A stretch of DNA of 64,000 nt, taken from assembly GCF_000009625.1 (NCBI RefSeq), contig NC_002678.2:3442001-3506000 (forward strand). Direction: 5' to 3'. The translations under genes and the position numbers were made by a program. Shown here piece after piece: positions 19,323-29,189 of the stretch. The notes below the pieces were generated by a model. It was not told the DNA's origin. It did not search any database and saw nothing but the letters and a program-made list of their open reading frames with translations. Position 1 is the stretch's first letter. Each line of letters begins with the position of its first letter. Source of the DNA: Mesorhizobium japonicum MAFF 303099. Its GTDB lineage: Bacteria; Pseudomonadota; Alphaproteobacteria; Rhizobiales; Rhizobiaceae.

Positions 19323-19826
19323 ATGCGCGGATTGATAGCACTAGTTTCGAGTCTGGTCCTGGTGGCCTCGGCAGCGCCCGTTCTGGCGCAGCAGGCGACC
19401 AAGATCGGCCAGCACAATGCCTGGGGCACCTACAGCTACCAGGCATCGGGCGGCAAGGTCTGCTACGTGCTCACCGTGCCGACCGACAAGCAGCCGCCGA
19501 CGCTCGACCATGGCGACATGTTCTTCTTCGTCAGCCAGCGTCCCGGCCAGCAGGTGTCCTACGAGCCGCAATTCATCGCCGGCTACAATTTCCAGGAAGG
19601 CTCCAAGGCCACTGTCACCATCGACAAGAAGTCCTTCTCGATGTTCACGCGCGGCAAGTCGGCCTGGGTCGAGAACGCCGCCGAGGAGCCGGTGCTGATC
19701 GCCGCCATGAAGACCGGCACCGACATGAAGGTGACGGCGAAGTCCGGCCGCGGCAACCCCACCTCCTATGTCTTCTCGCTGAAGGGCATTTCGGCGGCGT
19801 TGTCGTCGATCGCCAAGTGCAAATAG
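19323..19826 (+). CDS. Invasion-associated locus B (IalB)-like secreted protein
   Basis: The 167-residue product has a signal peptide (about residues 1-22, ending APVLA) and an IalB-type domain. Typical segments are WGTYSYQASGGKVCYVLT, FFFVSQRPGQ and FSMFTRGKSAWVENAAEEPVLIAAMKTG. IalB was named in Bartonella, where it affects erythrocyte invasion. In free-living and symbiotic rhizobia the family is widespread, of unknown role, and not evidence of pathogenicity. The gene is single and ends in a strong terminator shared with the opposing ClC gene. Confidence 0.82.
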   Translation: MRGLIALVSSLVLVASAAPVLAQQATKIGQHNAWGTYSYQASGGKVCYVLTVPTDKQPPTLDHGDMFFFVSQRPGQQVSYEPQFIAGYNFQEGSKATVTIDKKSFSMFTRGKSAWVENAAEEPVLIAAMKTGTDMKVTAKSGRGNPTSYVFSLKGISAALSSIAKCK

Positions 19827-19846
19827 GCAAAACATCGTTTTGAAGC

Positions 19847-19884
19847 GAAAGGGCCGGGCCGCAAAGCTCGGCCCTTTGCTTTTT
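19847..19884. terminator. Bidirectional rho-independent terminator
   Basis: AAAGGGCCGGGC pairs with GCTCGGCCCTTT around a short A-rich loop and is followed by GCTTTTTC, with A residues on the far side. It lies between the convergent IalB-like and ClC genes. Confidence 0.85.
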
Positions 19885-21227
19885 CAGACCTGACCTGTCT
19901 CCGCCCGCCGCCGCCGGATCGCCTCGGCGATGAAGACGCGCGACAGCGCATGATAGAGCGGCTCGTGCGAGATCATGCGCGCCGTGCCGTAGCCCAGCAT
20001 CGAGGCCAGCATCAGCGCGATGACATTGTCGTGATTGCCGGTCATTTCCAGGATGATGACGAAGGCCGTCATCGGCGCCTGCACGACGCCGGCGAAATAG
20101 CCGGCCATGCCGAGCAGCGCCGCAGCCCCCGCGCTGGCGCCGAACAGCAGCCCGAGCGAACTGCCGATGCCGGCGCCGACCGCCAGCGACGGCGCGAAGA
20201 TGCCGCCGGGAATGCCCGAGACCATCGACAGCAGCCCGGCCAGGAATTTTTCGGCAAAGAAGAACCATGGCAGCGGCGTGCCTTCGACAGCGCCGCGCGC
20301 CTGCGCGTAGCCGGTGCCGAAGGTCAGCCCGCCCGAGGCGATGCCGATCACCGCCACGCCGAGCCCGCAGACAGCCGCCACCAGCAAGGCGCGCGCCAAA
20401 GGCTGCTGCGTGTGCCAGCGGCGGATCCGCCGTGTGATCTTCAGCGCCAGCAGCGAGAACAGCGCGCCGAAGCCGCCGCCGATGATGCCGCAACCAAGCA
20501 CCAGCGGCCAGTCGGCGGCAAACGCGATCGTCTCCTTCGAGACGCCGAAATAGGTGTAGTTGCCGAGCAGGCCGAGCGAGGCAAGGCCGGCCAGGATCAC
20601 CGCCGTCAGCACCAGCCCGTTGGTGCGCGCCTCATAGGTGCGGCCCATCTCCTCGATGGCGAAGACGATGCCGGCCAGCGGCGTGTTGAAGGCGGCGGCA
20701 ATGCCTGCGGCCGAGCCGGCCAGGATCAGGCCGCGCGCCTGGGCCATGCCGCCCCAGCGCGCCGCCTGCAGCATCAGCGAGGCGCCGACCTGCACGGTCG
20801 GCCCCTCGCGGCCGATGGAAGCGCCGCAGAACAGGCCGACGATGGTGAGCGCGATCTTGCCCGCCGCCAGCCGCAGCGACAGAAGGTGGCTGCGATCGTC
20901 GTCATCGCGCAGATGGCGCGCGGCGATCGCCTGCGGAATGCCGCTGCCTTGCGAACCCGGGAAGAAGGCGCGGGCGAGCCAGGCGCATAGGACAAAGCCG
21001 AGCGGGGTGATCGCAAGCGGCAGATAGAAGCGCCGGCCGCCGCCATCGCCGATCATCATATGGAACAGCGCCTGCGCCTTGTCGGCCAGCACCGCGAACA
21101 GCACGCTGATGACACCGATCGAGACCGCGCCGGCCCAGAACACCAGCCGCGGCTGCCACACACGCCGCGAGCCCCACATCGCCCGCGAGCGCCGCAGCAT
21201 GGGATATTTTCGCGATGTACCGGCCAT
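19884..21227 (-). CDS. ClC family chloride channel / H+-coupled antiporter
   Basis: This 447-residue membrane protein has the ClC double-barrelled layout with about 16 helical segments. The anion-filter motifs are GSQGSGIP (residues 91-98), GREGPTVQ with gating Glu141, and GIPGGIFAPSLAVGAG. The presence of the gating glutamate is compatible with either Cl-/H+ exchange or channel activity. The intracellular proton glutamate was not located. There is no C-terminal CBS domain. It is a single gene facing the IalB-like gene. Confidence 0.9.
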   Translation of the reverse strand: MAGTSRKYPMLRRSRAMWGSRRVWQPRLVFWAGAVSIGVISVLFAVLADKAQALFHMMIGDGGGRRFYLPLAITPLGFVLCAWLARAFFPGSQGSGIPQAIAARHLRDDDDRSHLLSLRLAAGKIALTIVGLFCGASIGREGPTVQVGASLMLQAARWGGMAQARGLILAGSAAGIAAAFNTPLAGIVFAIEEMGRTYEARTNGLVLTAVILAGLASLGLLGNYTYFGVSKETIAFAADWPLVLGCGIIGGGFGALFSLLALKITRRIRRWHTQQPLARALLVAAVCGLGVAVIGIASGGLTFGTGYAQARGAVEGTPLPWFFFAEKFLAGLLSMVSGIPGGIFAPSLAVGAGIGSSLGLLFGASAGAAALLGMAGYFAGVVQAPMTAFVIILEMTGNHDNVIALMLASMLGYGTARMISHEPLYHALSRVFIAEAIRRRRAETGQV

Positions 21228-21363
21228 GTCTGTCCTCGCGGTGAATGCCCAGCCCTAGCACAGGCATGAGGTCGATCAAGCCTGCGAGGTCAGGCCGTCA
21301 CACGCGAGCTAAATGACGGGGAGCGGGAAACAAAGTCCGGCGAAATTGGACTCGTATCAGAAT

Positions 21364-21390
21364 GACTCGCCGGCGTGGCGCCGGCGAGTC
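21364..21390 (-). terminator. Perfect 12-base hairpin after the Met-rich gene
   Basis: GACTCGCCGGCG pairs perfectly with CGCCGGCGAGTC around a 3-base loop. It lies 22 bases past the stop of the methionine-rich gene. In the leftward direction ATTCTG follows instead of a T-run, so termination strength is uncertain. Confidence 0.6.
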
Positions 21391-21411
21391 TCGATCGTGA
21401 CAGGTCCAGTC

Positions 21412-21720
21412 CTACATGGCCATTTTTTCACATTCGGCCTGAGCCTTCTTGGTCGACGTATCGATCATGAAGGCTTTGCCCTTGGCGTCGGTCATCATCA
21501 TCATGCAGTGCTTGATCGGCTTTGCCATCTTCATCATCTCGGCGCCCATCTTTGCATCCGGCATCATGGTGCCCATGTGCCCGTCCGGCATGATCGCCAT
21601 CACTTCTCCGCCCTTCATCATGGTCATCGTGCCCATTGCGTCTTCAGCAAATGCCTGTGAGGCGGAAAGGCCGACGACGCCGACGAGGCCGGCAATGACG
21701 GCGAACTTGATAGAGTTCAT
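21412..21720 (-). CDS. Methionine-rich periplasmic protein
   Basis: The 102-residue protein has a clear signal peptide (about residues 1-25, cleaved after QAFA). The mature 77 residues contain 20 methionines in clusters such as MGTMTMM, MGTMMP, MGAEMMKM and HCMMMM, plus His and two Cys. Met clusters with His and Cys recall periplasmic copper(I)- or silver-binding proteins, but no family was recognised and no copper gene adjoins. GGGAG precedes the ATG at 21720. It is single, followed by a strong hairpin and divergent from rlmN. Confidence 0.75.
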   Translation of the reverse strand: MNSIKFAVIAGLVGVVGLSASQAFAEDAMGTMTMMKGGEVMAIMPDGHMGTMMPDAKMGAEMMKMAKPIKHCMMMMTDAKGKAFMIDTSTKKAQAECEKMAM

Positions 21721-21982
21721 TCTGCATACTCCCATTTTGTAGAGGCATGGTTGCCCCATTCAGACTTCGAAGGCGCGATGGGAATCGTTACGCGAACACG
21801 ACCATGTGATCGGCTCCTTTGCAGCGGGAACATGGGCAAGGCAGCGGACAATCGTAGCGGGCTGTCGGCCGGCGGTTGTATTTCCCCGGCATGACTCTGC
21901 CCTCAACCTGTGCTATGCGCCGCGCTTCAGTTCCCGGCACGATGGATGAAATCGGCCGCAAACCGCTTATATCAGTGCGATC

Positions 21983-23215
21983 ATGACCCTTTCCTTCGAC
22001 CTCACCACTGAAGGTGCCCGTGACGCGTTGCGCGCCCGCGCCGCGCCCGAGAAGCCGTCGCTGATCGGCCTGACGCGCGCCGAGCTTGGCGAGGCGCTGG
22101 TCGCGTCCGGCATCGTGCCGGAGCGCCAGGCCAAGATGCGCGCCCAGCAGCTCTGGCACTGGATGTATGTGCGCGGCGTTTCCGACTTCGCCGGCATGTT
22201 CAACATCTCCAAGGACCTGCGCGCCGAGCTCGACAAGCATTTCACCGTTGCCCGTCCCGAAATCGTCGAGGAGCAGATCTCTTCCGACGGGACCCGCAAA
22301 TGGCTGTTCCGCTTTCCGCCGCGCGGCGCCGGCCGGCCGGTCGAGATCGAGACCGTCTACATCCCCGAGGAAGGCCGCGGCACGCTCTGCATCTCCTCTC
22401 AGGTCGGCTGCACGCTGACCTGCTCGTTCTGCCACACAGGCACGCAGAAACTGGTGCGCAACCTCACCACTGAGGAAATCCTTGCCCAGCTGCTCACCGC
22501 CCGCGACCGGCTGGGCGACTTCCCCGACCGCGACACGCCGGACGGCGCCATCGTGCCGGCCGAGGGACGCAAGGTGTCCAACATCGTCATGATGGGCATG
22601 GGCGAACCGCTCTACAATTTCGAGGCGGTGAAGAAGGCGCTGCTGATCGCTTCCGACGGCGACGGGCTTTCCCTGTCGAAGCGCCGCATCACACTGTCGA
22701 CCTCCGGCGTCGTGCCCGAGATTTTCCGCACCGGCGAGGAGATCGGCGTCATGCTGGCGATCTCGCTGCATGCCACCAATGACGATCTGCGTGACCTTTT
22801 GGTGCCGATCAACAAGAAGTATCCGCTGAAGGAGCTGATTGCCGCCTGCCGCGCCTATCCCGGCCTGTCGAACGCCAAGCGCATCACTTTCGAATATGTG
22901 ATGCTGAAGGACGTCAACGATTCCATCGAGGACGCCAAGGGCCTGATCAAGCTGCTCAAGGGCATTCCGGCCAAGATCAATCTGATCCCGTTCAACCCGT
23001 GGCCGGGCACCAACTACCAGTGCTCGGACTGGGAGACGATCGAGAAATTCGCCGACTACATCAACAATGCCGGCTATGCCTCGCCGATCCGCACACCGCG
23101 CGGCCGCGACATCCTCGCCGCCTGCGGCCAGCTGAAATCGGAATCCGAGCGCATGCGAAAAGTGGACCGGCTGGCGCTGGAAGCCATGATGATCGCGGGG
23201 CACGGGGAGGCGTGA
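21983..23215 (+). CDS. rlmN: 23S rRNA (adenine2503-C2)/tRNA (adenine37-C2)-methyltransferase
   Basis: This 410-residue radical-SAM enzyme methylates C2 of A2503 in 23S rRNA and of A37 in some tRNAs. The iron-sulfur motif CTLTCSFC supplies Cys143, Cys147 and Cys150. GMGEPLYNF and the [13 protein letters not shown] block follow, and a C-terminal Cys in DILAACGQL fits the methyl-carrying cysteine. Length is typical. It opens a run of three coupled genes: the GTG of the next gene overlaps its TGA. Confidence 0.96.
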   Translation: MTLSFDLTTEGARDALRARAAPEKPSLIGLTRAELGEALVASGIVPERQAKMRAQQLWHWMYVRGVSDFAGMFNISKDLRAELDKHFTVARPEIVEEQISSDGTRKWLFRFPPRGAGRPVEIETVYIPEEGRGTLCISSQVGCTLTCSFCHTGTQKLVRNLTTEEILAQLLTARDRLGDFPDRDTPDGAIVPAEGRKVSNIVMMGMGEPLYNFEAVKKALLIASDGDGLSLSKRRITLSTSGVVPEIFRTGEEIGVMLAISLHATNDDLRDLLVPINKKYPLKELIAACRAYPGLSNAKRITFEYVMLKDVNDSIEDAKGLIKLLKGIPAKINLIPFNPWPGTNYQCSDWETIEKFADYINNAGYASPIRTPRGRDILAACGQLKSESERMRKVDRLALEAMMIAGHGEA

Positions 23216-23661
23216 GCCGTCTCGTCGCCGGGGTCAAACGCATCGCCATCATAGCCGTCGGTTATATCGCCGGTGTGCTGACCTCGATCCTGGTGCCCGT
23301 CCTGCTGATCACACTGCTGGAGGGCATCGAATACGGCAACTGGTCCCTGGTTTTCACCTTCGACTGGCTGGGGTCCTTCCCGCTCGCCGTGCTGACGGTG
23401 GCGGTCTGCGCGCTGCTGATCGTCGGCCCCGCGATCCTGGTCGCTGAATGGCTGTCGCTGCGGGGATGGTTCTATTTCGCGGTCACGGGCGCGATCACCT
23501 CCATCGCCTTTGGCGTTCTTGTCCCGGGCTCGGCCGGAGGCTTTGTCTTCAATCCGGGCTTTCTCGGCTTCCTGGCCACGGCCGGCACCGTCGCCGGTTC
23601 GGTCTACTGGCTCCTGGCCGGGCGCAGGTCCGGCCGTCTGATGCCGCGAGATCCCGGATGA
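23212..23661 (+). CDS. Small four-helix membrane protein, unknown
   Basis: This 149-residue protein starts at a GTG overlapping the rlmN stop (GTGA). Four hydrophobic segments lie at roughly residues 8-32, 48-75, 83-105 and 115-138, with short basic loops. The first begins [26 protein letters not shown], which resembles the start of the next gene (RLVAYLVRLAMILFGYAVASLAASAF), so the pair look like diverged duplicates. No family or function was recognised. Coupling suggests it is expressed with rlmN. Confidence 0.75.
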   Translation: MSRLVAGVKRIAIIAVGYIAGVLTSILVPVLLITLLEGIEYGNWSLVFTFDWLGSFPLAVLTVAVCALLIVGPAILVAEWLSLRGWFYFAVTGAITSIAFGVLVPGSAGGFVFNPGFLGFLATAGTVAGSVYWLLAGRRSGRLMPRDPG

Positions 23662-24140
23662 CCCGTCTCGTCGCCTATCTCGTTCGCCTTGCCATGATCC
23701 TGTTCGGCTATGCCGTCGCCTCGCTGGCGGCGAGCGCCTTCCTCAACGTCCTGTTCCTGGCCTCGCTCGGCTACACGCCTGACCACACGCACCCGACGGC
23801 GACGGCTTCGCTGTATTTCTCGATTCCCTTCGTCGCCCTGTTCGTTGCCTATTTCGCCTTCCTGCCGGCGGTGATCGTCATCCTGGTCGCCGAAATCCTC
23901 GGCCGGCGCGACTGGCTGTACTATGCGCTGGCGGGTGCGGTGGTGGCGACCGTCTTCCTCGGCCTGGTCGACCACGCCCAAGAGTCCACCTTCGCGATCA
24001 CCGACACCAGCGCCATCATGGCGGTGATCGGCGGCGGCATGGTCGGCGGCATCTTCTACTGGCTGAGCGCCGGGCGCTGGGCCGGAAGCTGGTGGAAGGA
24101 CGAGAGCGCCTCTACTTCGCCTGGGCCGTCAGGATCTTGA
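23658..24140 (+). CDS. Small membrane protein, probable paralogue of the preceding gene
   Basis: The 160-residue product has four hydrophobic segments (about 8-32, 50-80, 86-107, 120-142), ending with GGIFYWLSAGRWAG, which parallels [13 protein letters not shown] in the gene before it. The ATG overlaps the previous stop (ATGA). The last 29 bases overlap the 3' end of the convergent LysE gene. No domain was recognised. Conservation of the pair behind rlmN in relatives would indicate a stable operon. Confidence 0.75.
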   Translation: MTRLVAYLVRLAMILFGYAVASLAASAFLNVLFLASLGYTPDHTHPTATASLYFSIPFVALFVAYFAFLPAVIVILVAEILGRRDWLYYALAGAVVATVFLGLVDHAQESTFAITDTSAIMAVIGGGMVGGIFYWLSAGRWAGSWWKDESASTSPGPSGS

Positions 24141-24753
24141 GCGCGAAGGCTGAGAACACGCCGGCGAAGAGATAGTCGACCACCCGCGTGACGCGCGGGC
24201 TGGCCTTCATCGCCGCGGAGAATTTCTCTGCCGCCAGCACCATCGGCGCCGTCACCGGGATCGACAGCACGATGAACATCAAGCCCAGGAAGAACAGCTT
24301 GCCCGGCGCGTGCGGATCATGCGCGGAGACGAATTGCGGCAGGAAGGTCATGAAGAACAGGATGATCTTCGGGTTGAGCAAATTGACGCCGAGCCCGGCC
24401 GCCCAGCTGCGCAGCAGCGAGATTTGCGGGCCTGTCTTCTTCTCCGGCGAAAAGGCCGAGCCCTTGGCGATGGCCTGCCAGGCCAGGAAGACGAGATAGC
24501 CGGCGCCAAAGATCTTCAGCACGAAGAAGGCCATCGGCGAGGCGACGATCAGCGCCGAGACCCCGACCACCACCAGCGTGGTGTGGATCAGCGTGCCGCA
24601 CAGCGCGCCCGCCATCGAGGCAAAGCCGGTGGCGCGCCCCTGGCTCAGCGTGCGCGAAACGAACAGGGTCATGTCCGGCCCGGGCGTGATCGCCAGGATG
24701 ACCGTGGCGATGGCGAACTGGATCAGCGTGGCGGTGTCGGGAATGAAGGACAT
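24112..24753 (-). CDS. LysE/RhtB family amino-acid exporter
   Basis: This 213-residue inner-membrane protein has six helices and the LysE/RhtB opening TPGPDMTLFVSRTLSQGRATGFASMAGALCG. A mid-protein GVNLLNPKIILFFMTFLPQFV segment holds the second conserved proline-containing motif. Family members export amino acids such as homoserine, threonine or lysine by proton antiport. The ATG at 24753 gives the normal length. The substrate cannot be predicted. Its 3' end overlaps that of the preceding convergent gene. Confidence 0.9.
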   Translation of the reverse strand: MSFIPDTATLIQFAIATVILAITPGPDMTLFVSRTLSQGRATGFASMAGALCGTLIHTTLVVVGVSALIVASPMAFFVLKIFGAGYLVFLAWQAIAKGSAFSPEKKTGPQISLLRSWAAGLGVNLLNPKIILFFMTFLPQFVSAHDPHAPGKLFFLGLMFIVLSIPVTAPMVLAAEKFSAAMKASPRVTRVVDYLFAGVFSAFALKILTAQAK

Positions 24754-24872
24754 GGCAGGCCCCAGGGAACGCGTAGGCCTATACAGGATGCGGTGTGACG
24801 GCGCCAGACAAAGCATTGATCCAGCATGGCAATCGCTTCGGCAACTACAGTTCCCGCTCGTGGCGGCGAGCG

Positions 24873-26945
24873 TCAGCCGATGGCTACTCGCATCCTCACA
24901 GGCACCTCGAAGGTGGGTGCACCGGTGTCAGCACCGCTGATGAGCCCGATCTGATCGATCGGCTTGGGCCGGCCGAGGAAATAGCCTTGCGCCTCGTTGC
25001 AGCCTTCGACCTGCAGGATGGTGAGCTGGACATGGGTCTCGACACCTTCGGCAAGCACGGGAATGTCGAGGCTGCGCCCCAGCGTCAGCACGGCGCGAAT
25101 GATCGCCTTGGCCTGCGGGCTGCGCTCGACATCGGCCATGAAGGAGCGATCGAGCTTGATCTTGTCGAATGGGAACGAGCGCAGCGTGTCGAGCGAGGAA
25201 TAGCCAGTGCCGAAATCGTCGATCGCGATCGTCACGCCCAGCGCCTTGATCTGGCGCAGCACGTGCAGCGTGCGCACCTTGTCGGCGACGATCGTCGATT
25301 CGGTCAGCTCGAGCTCGAGACGCTTCGGCGACAGGCCGGTCTCGACCAGGATCTGATGGACGAGCGTGGCGAGATCGGCATGGGCGAACTGCACCGGCGA
25401 CAGATTGACCGCGATCTTGTGGCCATTGTCCCAGGAGGCGGCCTGGCGGCATGCGGTGCGCAGCACCCATTCGCCGATCGCCAGGATGGAACCGTTCTCT
25501 TCGGCGATCGGAATGAATTCGGCGGGCGGGATCATGCCGTGCACGGGATGGGTCCAGCGCAGCAACGCCTCGTAGCCGCACGTGGCGCCGGTCTGCACCG
25601 AGGTCTGCACCTGATAGTGCAGCGAGAGCTCGCCCCGGTCGATTGCCTGGCGAAGGTCGGTGGCCAGCGCCCGGCGCGCCCGCGCCGTCTCGTCCATCGC
25701 CGATTCGTAGAAGCAGACGGCCCGCGTCACGTCGTTCTTGGCTCGGTACATGGCCAGATCCGCATTGCTGACCAGCCTCTCCCGGTCGGCCCCGTCCCGC
25801 GGATAGACGGCAACGCCGATGCTGGCGCCGGTGACGGTCTCGAAATCGTCGATCCGCAACGGCTCGAACAATGATTTCTCCAGCCGCGACACCAGGCCGA
25901 GCAGGTCGTTCTGGTCCTTGAAGCGCTTGATGGCGGCAAATTCGTCGCCGCCCAGCCGGGCGACGAACTCGCCGTCGCCGGTCAGCTTCGCCAGCCTGCG
26001 GGCAATGATCTTGAGCGCCTGGTCGCCGGCGGCGTGTCCCCTGAGGTCGTTGATTTCCTTGAACCGGTCGAGGTCGATGACGATGACGGCGGTCATCGTG
26101 TCCTGATGCTCGCGCGCCCGCTCGATCTCATGGTCGAGGCGGTCGTTGAAGGAGACCCGGTTGGCAAGGCCGGTAAGCGAGTCGTTGAGGGCAAGATGCT
26201 GCAGCCGCTCGAAGCTTTCGAGCCGACCGCGTTCGTCGATCAGATAGCTGGCGAAGCCGGTGGCGGCGACGATCAGCCCGGCCACGGCGACCGCGACGGC
26301 CATCGCTTCCAGGATATCGGGATTGGTCCCCGTGGTGATGAAGGAAAGCGGCGTCACCGCCACCGCCGCCATCGCGGTGAAATGCAGGCCGACGATCGCC
26401 AGCACCAGAAGCCCGATGCCGACATAGTGCGACCAGCGGTACGGCCGGCGCATCGCATGGCCGACCGCCACGGAGGAGAATGCCATCGCGATCAGCACGG
26501 AAGCGACGACGTAGAAGGCGTCCCATTCGACGATGCCGGCCACGTGATAGGCCATCATGCCGGTATAGTGCATGGCCGAGATCGCCAGCCCGACAAGGCA
26601 TCCGCCCCATTCCGGCGCCAGGCCGCGGCCTTTGTCGAGCGCCAGACCGAAGCCCGCCCCGGTTCCGACCATGGCGATGACCAGGGAGATCATGGTGAAC
26701 GCCGGATCGAAGGTGATCGGCGCGCCGGGCTGATAGGCCAGCATGGCGATGAAATGCGTGCACCAGATCGAGGAACCGGCCGCGACCGCGGTCAGGAAAA
26801 GCCATCCCCGCATCTGCACGCCAACGGTTTTCCTCGCGCGGTCCAGGAGGCCGATCGTCACCCAGCAACCGGTGACGCACATCAGCGCCGCCAGCAGGAC
26901 GAGCCACAGATTATGCTCCGTGACGATGCATGAAATGACGCGCAT
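24873..26945 (-). CDS. MHYT-GGDEF-EAL cyclic-di-GMP signalling protein
   Basis: The 690-residue inner-membrane protein has an N-terminal MHYT sensor of seven helices (about 1-245) with the repeated His motifs WCTHFIAML, SAMHYTGMMAYHV and LHFTAMAAV. These are thought to bind copper and sense O2, CO or NO. A GGDEF domain follows with an intact RLGGDEFAAI near residue 330, then an EAL domain with YEALLRW near 457, ELTES, IDDFGTGYSSL and LAEGVET. Both catalytic motifs look complete, so it could make and break c-di-GMP. The start is taken at MRVISC, just before the first helix. Confidence 0.92.
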   Translation of the reverse strand: MRVISCIVTEHNLWLVLLAALMCVTGCWVTIGLLDRARKTVGVQMRGWLFLTAVAAGSSIWCTHFIAMLAYQPGAPITFDPAFTMISLVIAMVGTGAGFGLALDKGRGLAPEWGGCLVGLAISAMHYTGMMAYHVAGIVEWDAFYVVASVLIAMAFSSVAVGHAMRRPYRWSHYVGIGLLVLAIVGLHFTAMAAVAVTPLSFITTGTNPDILEAMAVAVAVAGLIVAATGFASYLIDERGRLESFERLQHLALNDSLTGLANRVSFNDRLDHEIERAREHQDTMTAVIVIDLDRFKEINDLRGHAAGDQALKIIARRLAKLTGDGEFVARLGGDEFAAIKRFKDQNDLLGLVSRLEKSLFEPLRIDDFETVTGASIGVAVYPRDGADRERLVSNADLAMYRAKNDVTRAVCFYESAMDETARARRALATDLRQAIDRGELSLHYQVQTSVQTGATCGYEALLRWTHPVHGMIPPAEFIPIAEENGSILAIGEWVLRTACRQAASWDNGHKIAVNLSPVQFAHADLATLVHQILVETGLSPKRLELELTESTIVADKVRTLHVLRQIKALGVTIAIDDFGTGYSSLDTLRSFPFDKIKLDRSFMADVERSPQAKAIIRAVLTLGRSLDIPVLAEGVETHVQLTILQVEGCNEAQGYFLGRPKPIDQIGLISGADTGAPTFEVPVRMRVAIG

Positions 26946-27293
26946 CAGGAATGGTCCAAGCCCGAGACACCCGCAACGAGCAGGCAAAAGCCGCTTCGCC
27001 ACGGTTGCGTGGCCAGGGCAATTCTGTGTCGCTGGTTTAGCGGCAGGACGTGAAAACTTGCTTAAATCCCGGGCATAAATGCAGCCCATGATTGTAGCAG
27101 GTTGTTTCCCAGGCGCTTTATCGCAAACCGAGGACCGCGCTAGCGAAAAGCTTGATGCGGTTCTATGCCCTCGCCGCGCGCTGGATCAGCAGTCTGGCGC
27201 CGCGCCTGCTTGCTCGCTTTGCCGTTCCTGCTAAAAGGCGCTCCGACAATGCGTGACGCCCTTGCCCAGGCGTCCGCCACCGACGGAGCAGAA
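26946..27293. other. Divergent intergenic region between the c-di-GMP gene and argG
   Basis: This stretch of about 350 bases must hold both promoters. Frames extending argG upstream are open but lack similarity to the enzyme, and the family start fits 27294. No dyad or repeat of note was seen. Confidence 0.5.
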
Positions 27294-28517
27294 ATGTCCA
27301 AGACCAAAGACGTCAAGAAAGTCGTGCTCGCCTATTCCGGCGGCCTCGACACATCCATCATCCTGAAATGGCTGCAGACCGAACTCGGCGCCGAAGTCGT
27401 CACCTTCACCGCCGATCTCGGCCAGGGTGGCGAGTTGGAGCCGGCACGCAAGAAGGCCGAGATGATGGGCATCAAGGACATCCGCATCGTCGATGTGCGG
27501 GAGGAATTCGTCGCCGACTTCGTCTTCCCGATGTTCCGTGCCAACACCGTCTATGAAGGCACCTATCTGCTCGGCACCTCGATCGCGCGGCCGCTGATCT
27601 CCAAGCACCTTGTCGACATCGCCAGGGAGACCGGCGCCGATGCGATCGCCCATGGCGCCACCGGCAAGGGCAACGACCAGGTCCGCTTCGAGCTGTCGGC
27701 CTATGCGCTGAACCCCGATATCAAAGTCATCGCGCCCTGGCGCGACTGGTCGTTCAAGTCGCGCACCGACCTGATCAACTTCGCCGAGCAGCACCAGATC
27801 CCGGTGGCCAAGGACAAAAGGGGCGAGGCGCCGTTCTCGGTCGACGCCAACCTGCTGCACTCCTCTTCCGAGGGCAAGGTGCTGGAAGATCCGTGGAGCG
27901 AGCCGCCGGAATTCGTCCACCAGCGCACGGTCTCGCCGATGGACGCGCCGGACAAGGTAACCGAGATCGAGATCGAGTTCCTGAAGGGCGACCCGATCGC
28001 GCTCAACGGCAAGAAGCTGTCGCCGGCGACCATGCTGGCCGCCCTCAACGATCTTGGCCGCGACAACGGCATCGGCCGGCTCGACCTGGTCGAGAACCGT
28101 TTCGTCGGCATGAAATCGCGCGGCGTCTACGAGACGCCAGGCGGCGCCATCCTGATCGTGGCCCACCGCGCCATCGAATCGATCACGCTCGACCGCGGCG
28201 CCGCGCACCTCAAGGACGAGTTCATGCCGCGCTACGCCGAGCTCATCTACAACGGCTTCTGGTTCTCGCCCGAGCGCCTGATGCTGCAGGCGATGATCGA
28301 CAAGAGCCAGGAAGACGTCGAAGGCACGGTACGGTTGAAGCTCTACAAGGGCAATGTCATGGTCACCGGCCGCAAGTCGAAGAAGACGCTCTATTCCGAC
28401 GCGCTGGTCACCTTCGAGGACGATCGCGGCGCCTACGACCAGAAGGACGCCGCCGGCTTCATCCGCCTCAATGCGCTGAGGCTGCGCACGCTGGCTGCGC
28501 GCAACCGCAAGGGCTGA
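27294..28517 (+). CDS. argG: Argininosuccinate synthase
   Basis: This 407-residue enzyme condenses citrulline and aspartate with ATP to argininosuccinate, the penultimate step of arginine synthesis. The ATP-pyrophosphatase P-loop [10 protein letters not shown] lies at about residues 12-21. [13 protein letters not shown] and [20 protein letters not shown] are diagnostic for the family. The start was placed at MSKTKDVKK, which has GGAGCAG upstream, though the frame is open further back. It is monocistronic with a classical terminator. Confidence 0.97.
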   Translation: MSKTKDVKKVVLAYSGGLDTSIILKWLQTELGAEVVTFTADLGQGGELEPARKKAEMMGIKDIRIVDVREEFVADFVFPMFRANTVYEGTYLLGTSIARPLISKHLVDIARETGADAIAHGATGKGNDQVRFELSAYALNPDIKVIAPWRDWSFKSRTDLINFAEQHQIPVAKDKRGEAPFSVDANLLHSSSEGKVLEDPWSEPPEFVHQRTVSPMDAPDKVTEIEIEFLKGDPIALNGKKLSPATMLAALNDLGRDNGIGRLDLVENRFVGMKSRGVYETPGGAILIVAHRAIESITLDRGAAHLKDEFMPRYAELIYNGFWFSPERLMLQAMIDKSQEDVEGTVRLKLYKGNVMVTGRKSKKTLYSDALVTFEDDRGAYDQKDAAGFIRLNALRLRTLAARNRKG

Positions 28518-28560
28518 TATCCAGACTGCGGCCTGGCGCTTTGCCAATCAATGTTCGAGA

Positions 28561-28585
28561 AACCCGGCGGAGACGCCGGGTTTTT
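28561..28585 (+). terminator. Rho-independent terminator of argG
   Basis: AACCCGGCG and CGCCGGGTT form a 9-base stem around GAGA and are followed by a T-run. It lies 44 bases after the argG stop. Confidence 0.9.
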
Positions 28586-28691
28586 ATTTGGTACCGCTAA
28601 TATAGATAAAATGAAGCCGCCTGTAGTCGGTTCCTGTTTGACCTTTTAGCGGCTTCGTTTAAGTTCATTTGCGGGTTTTGGGGTTTTGACA

Positions 28692-29129
28692 GTGAAAAAT
28701 AGCATTTCTCTTCTGCTTGGCGCGGTCGTCGTCTTGTCGGTGTGCCAGTCCTCACAGGCAGGCGCCAAACGTGACCCGAAGGTGGATATGAACGAATGTA
28801 TCGCCTCCGCCCGCACTTCGAACCTTACGTTCAAGCATGACATGGCTTCGTTCATGGGCGTTTCGCAGGAACGCATGCCGGCCCTGTTTTGCCAGCGCCT
28901 TGCCGATGGGATACGCACCGGCCGCATCAGCTATTCCGACATAAACAATCTGCAGCTCGACCAGCCGACCGAAATCTGGATGGTCCTCAAGGGCAAGCCA
29001 AAGCGGGCTGCACCCACGCATTCCCAGGCGCCGCGGTCGCCCAACTTCCGTAACTGCAGCGGCATTGACGGCGCCTTCCAGGTTCCCGCTTCCCAAAGAT
29101 GCCCGGCGAGCGGCTACGCGCATTATTGA
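28692..29129 (+). CDS. Secreted protein with one FxxCxxxDGxFQxPxSQxCPxSGYA module
   Basis: The 145-residue protein starts at GTG (28692), which opens the same VKN-(S/R)-I signal peptide as the next gene. The mature protein has an unknown domain of about 70 residues (DMNECIASARTSNLTFKHDM... LFCQRLADGIRTGRISYSDIN), a short linker, and a C-terminal module NFRNCSGIDGAFQVPASQRCPASGYAHY. The two Cys of the module probably form a disulfide. The module recurs three times in the neighbouring gene. Function is unknown and the location is presumably periplasmic or extracellular. Confidence 0.7.
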   Translation: MKNSISLLLGAVVVLSVCQSSQAGAKRDPKVDMNECIASARTSNLTFKHDMASFMGVSQERMPALFCQRLADGIRTGRISYSDINNLQLDQPTEIWMVLKGKPKRAAPTHSQAPRSPNFRNCSGIDGAFQVPASQRCPASGYAHY

Positions 29130-29189
29130 GAACGATGTGCGCAGGCGCTCGGATTTTTAGTTTTCTTAAGGGTGAGGGGAGCTTTTACA

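Noticed and set aside
19884..20990. Plus-strand frame antisense to the ClC gene
   Set aside because: It is highly Arg/Gln/His-rich with no motif, while the opposite strand encodes an unmistakable ClC protein.
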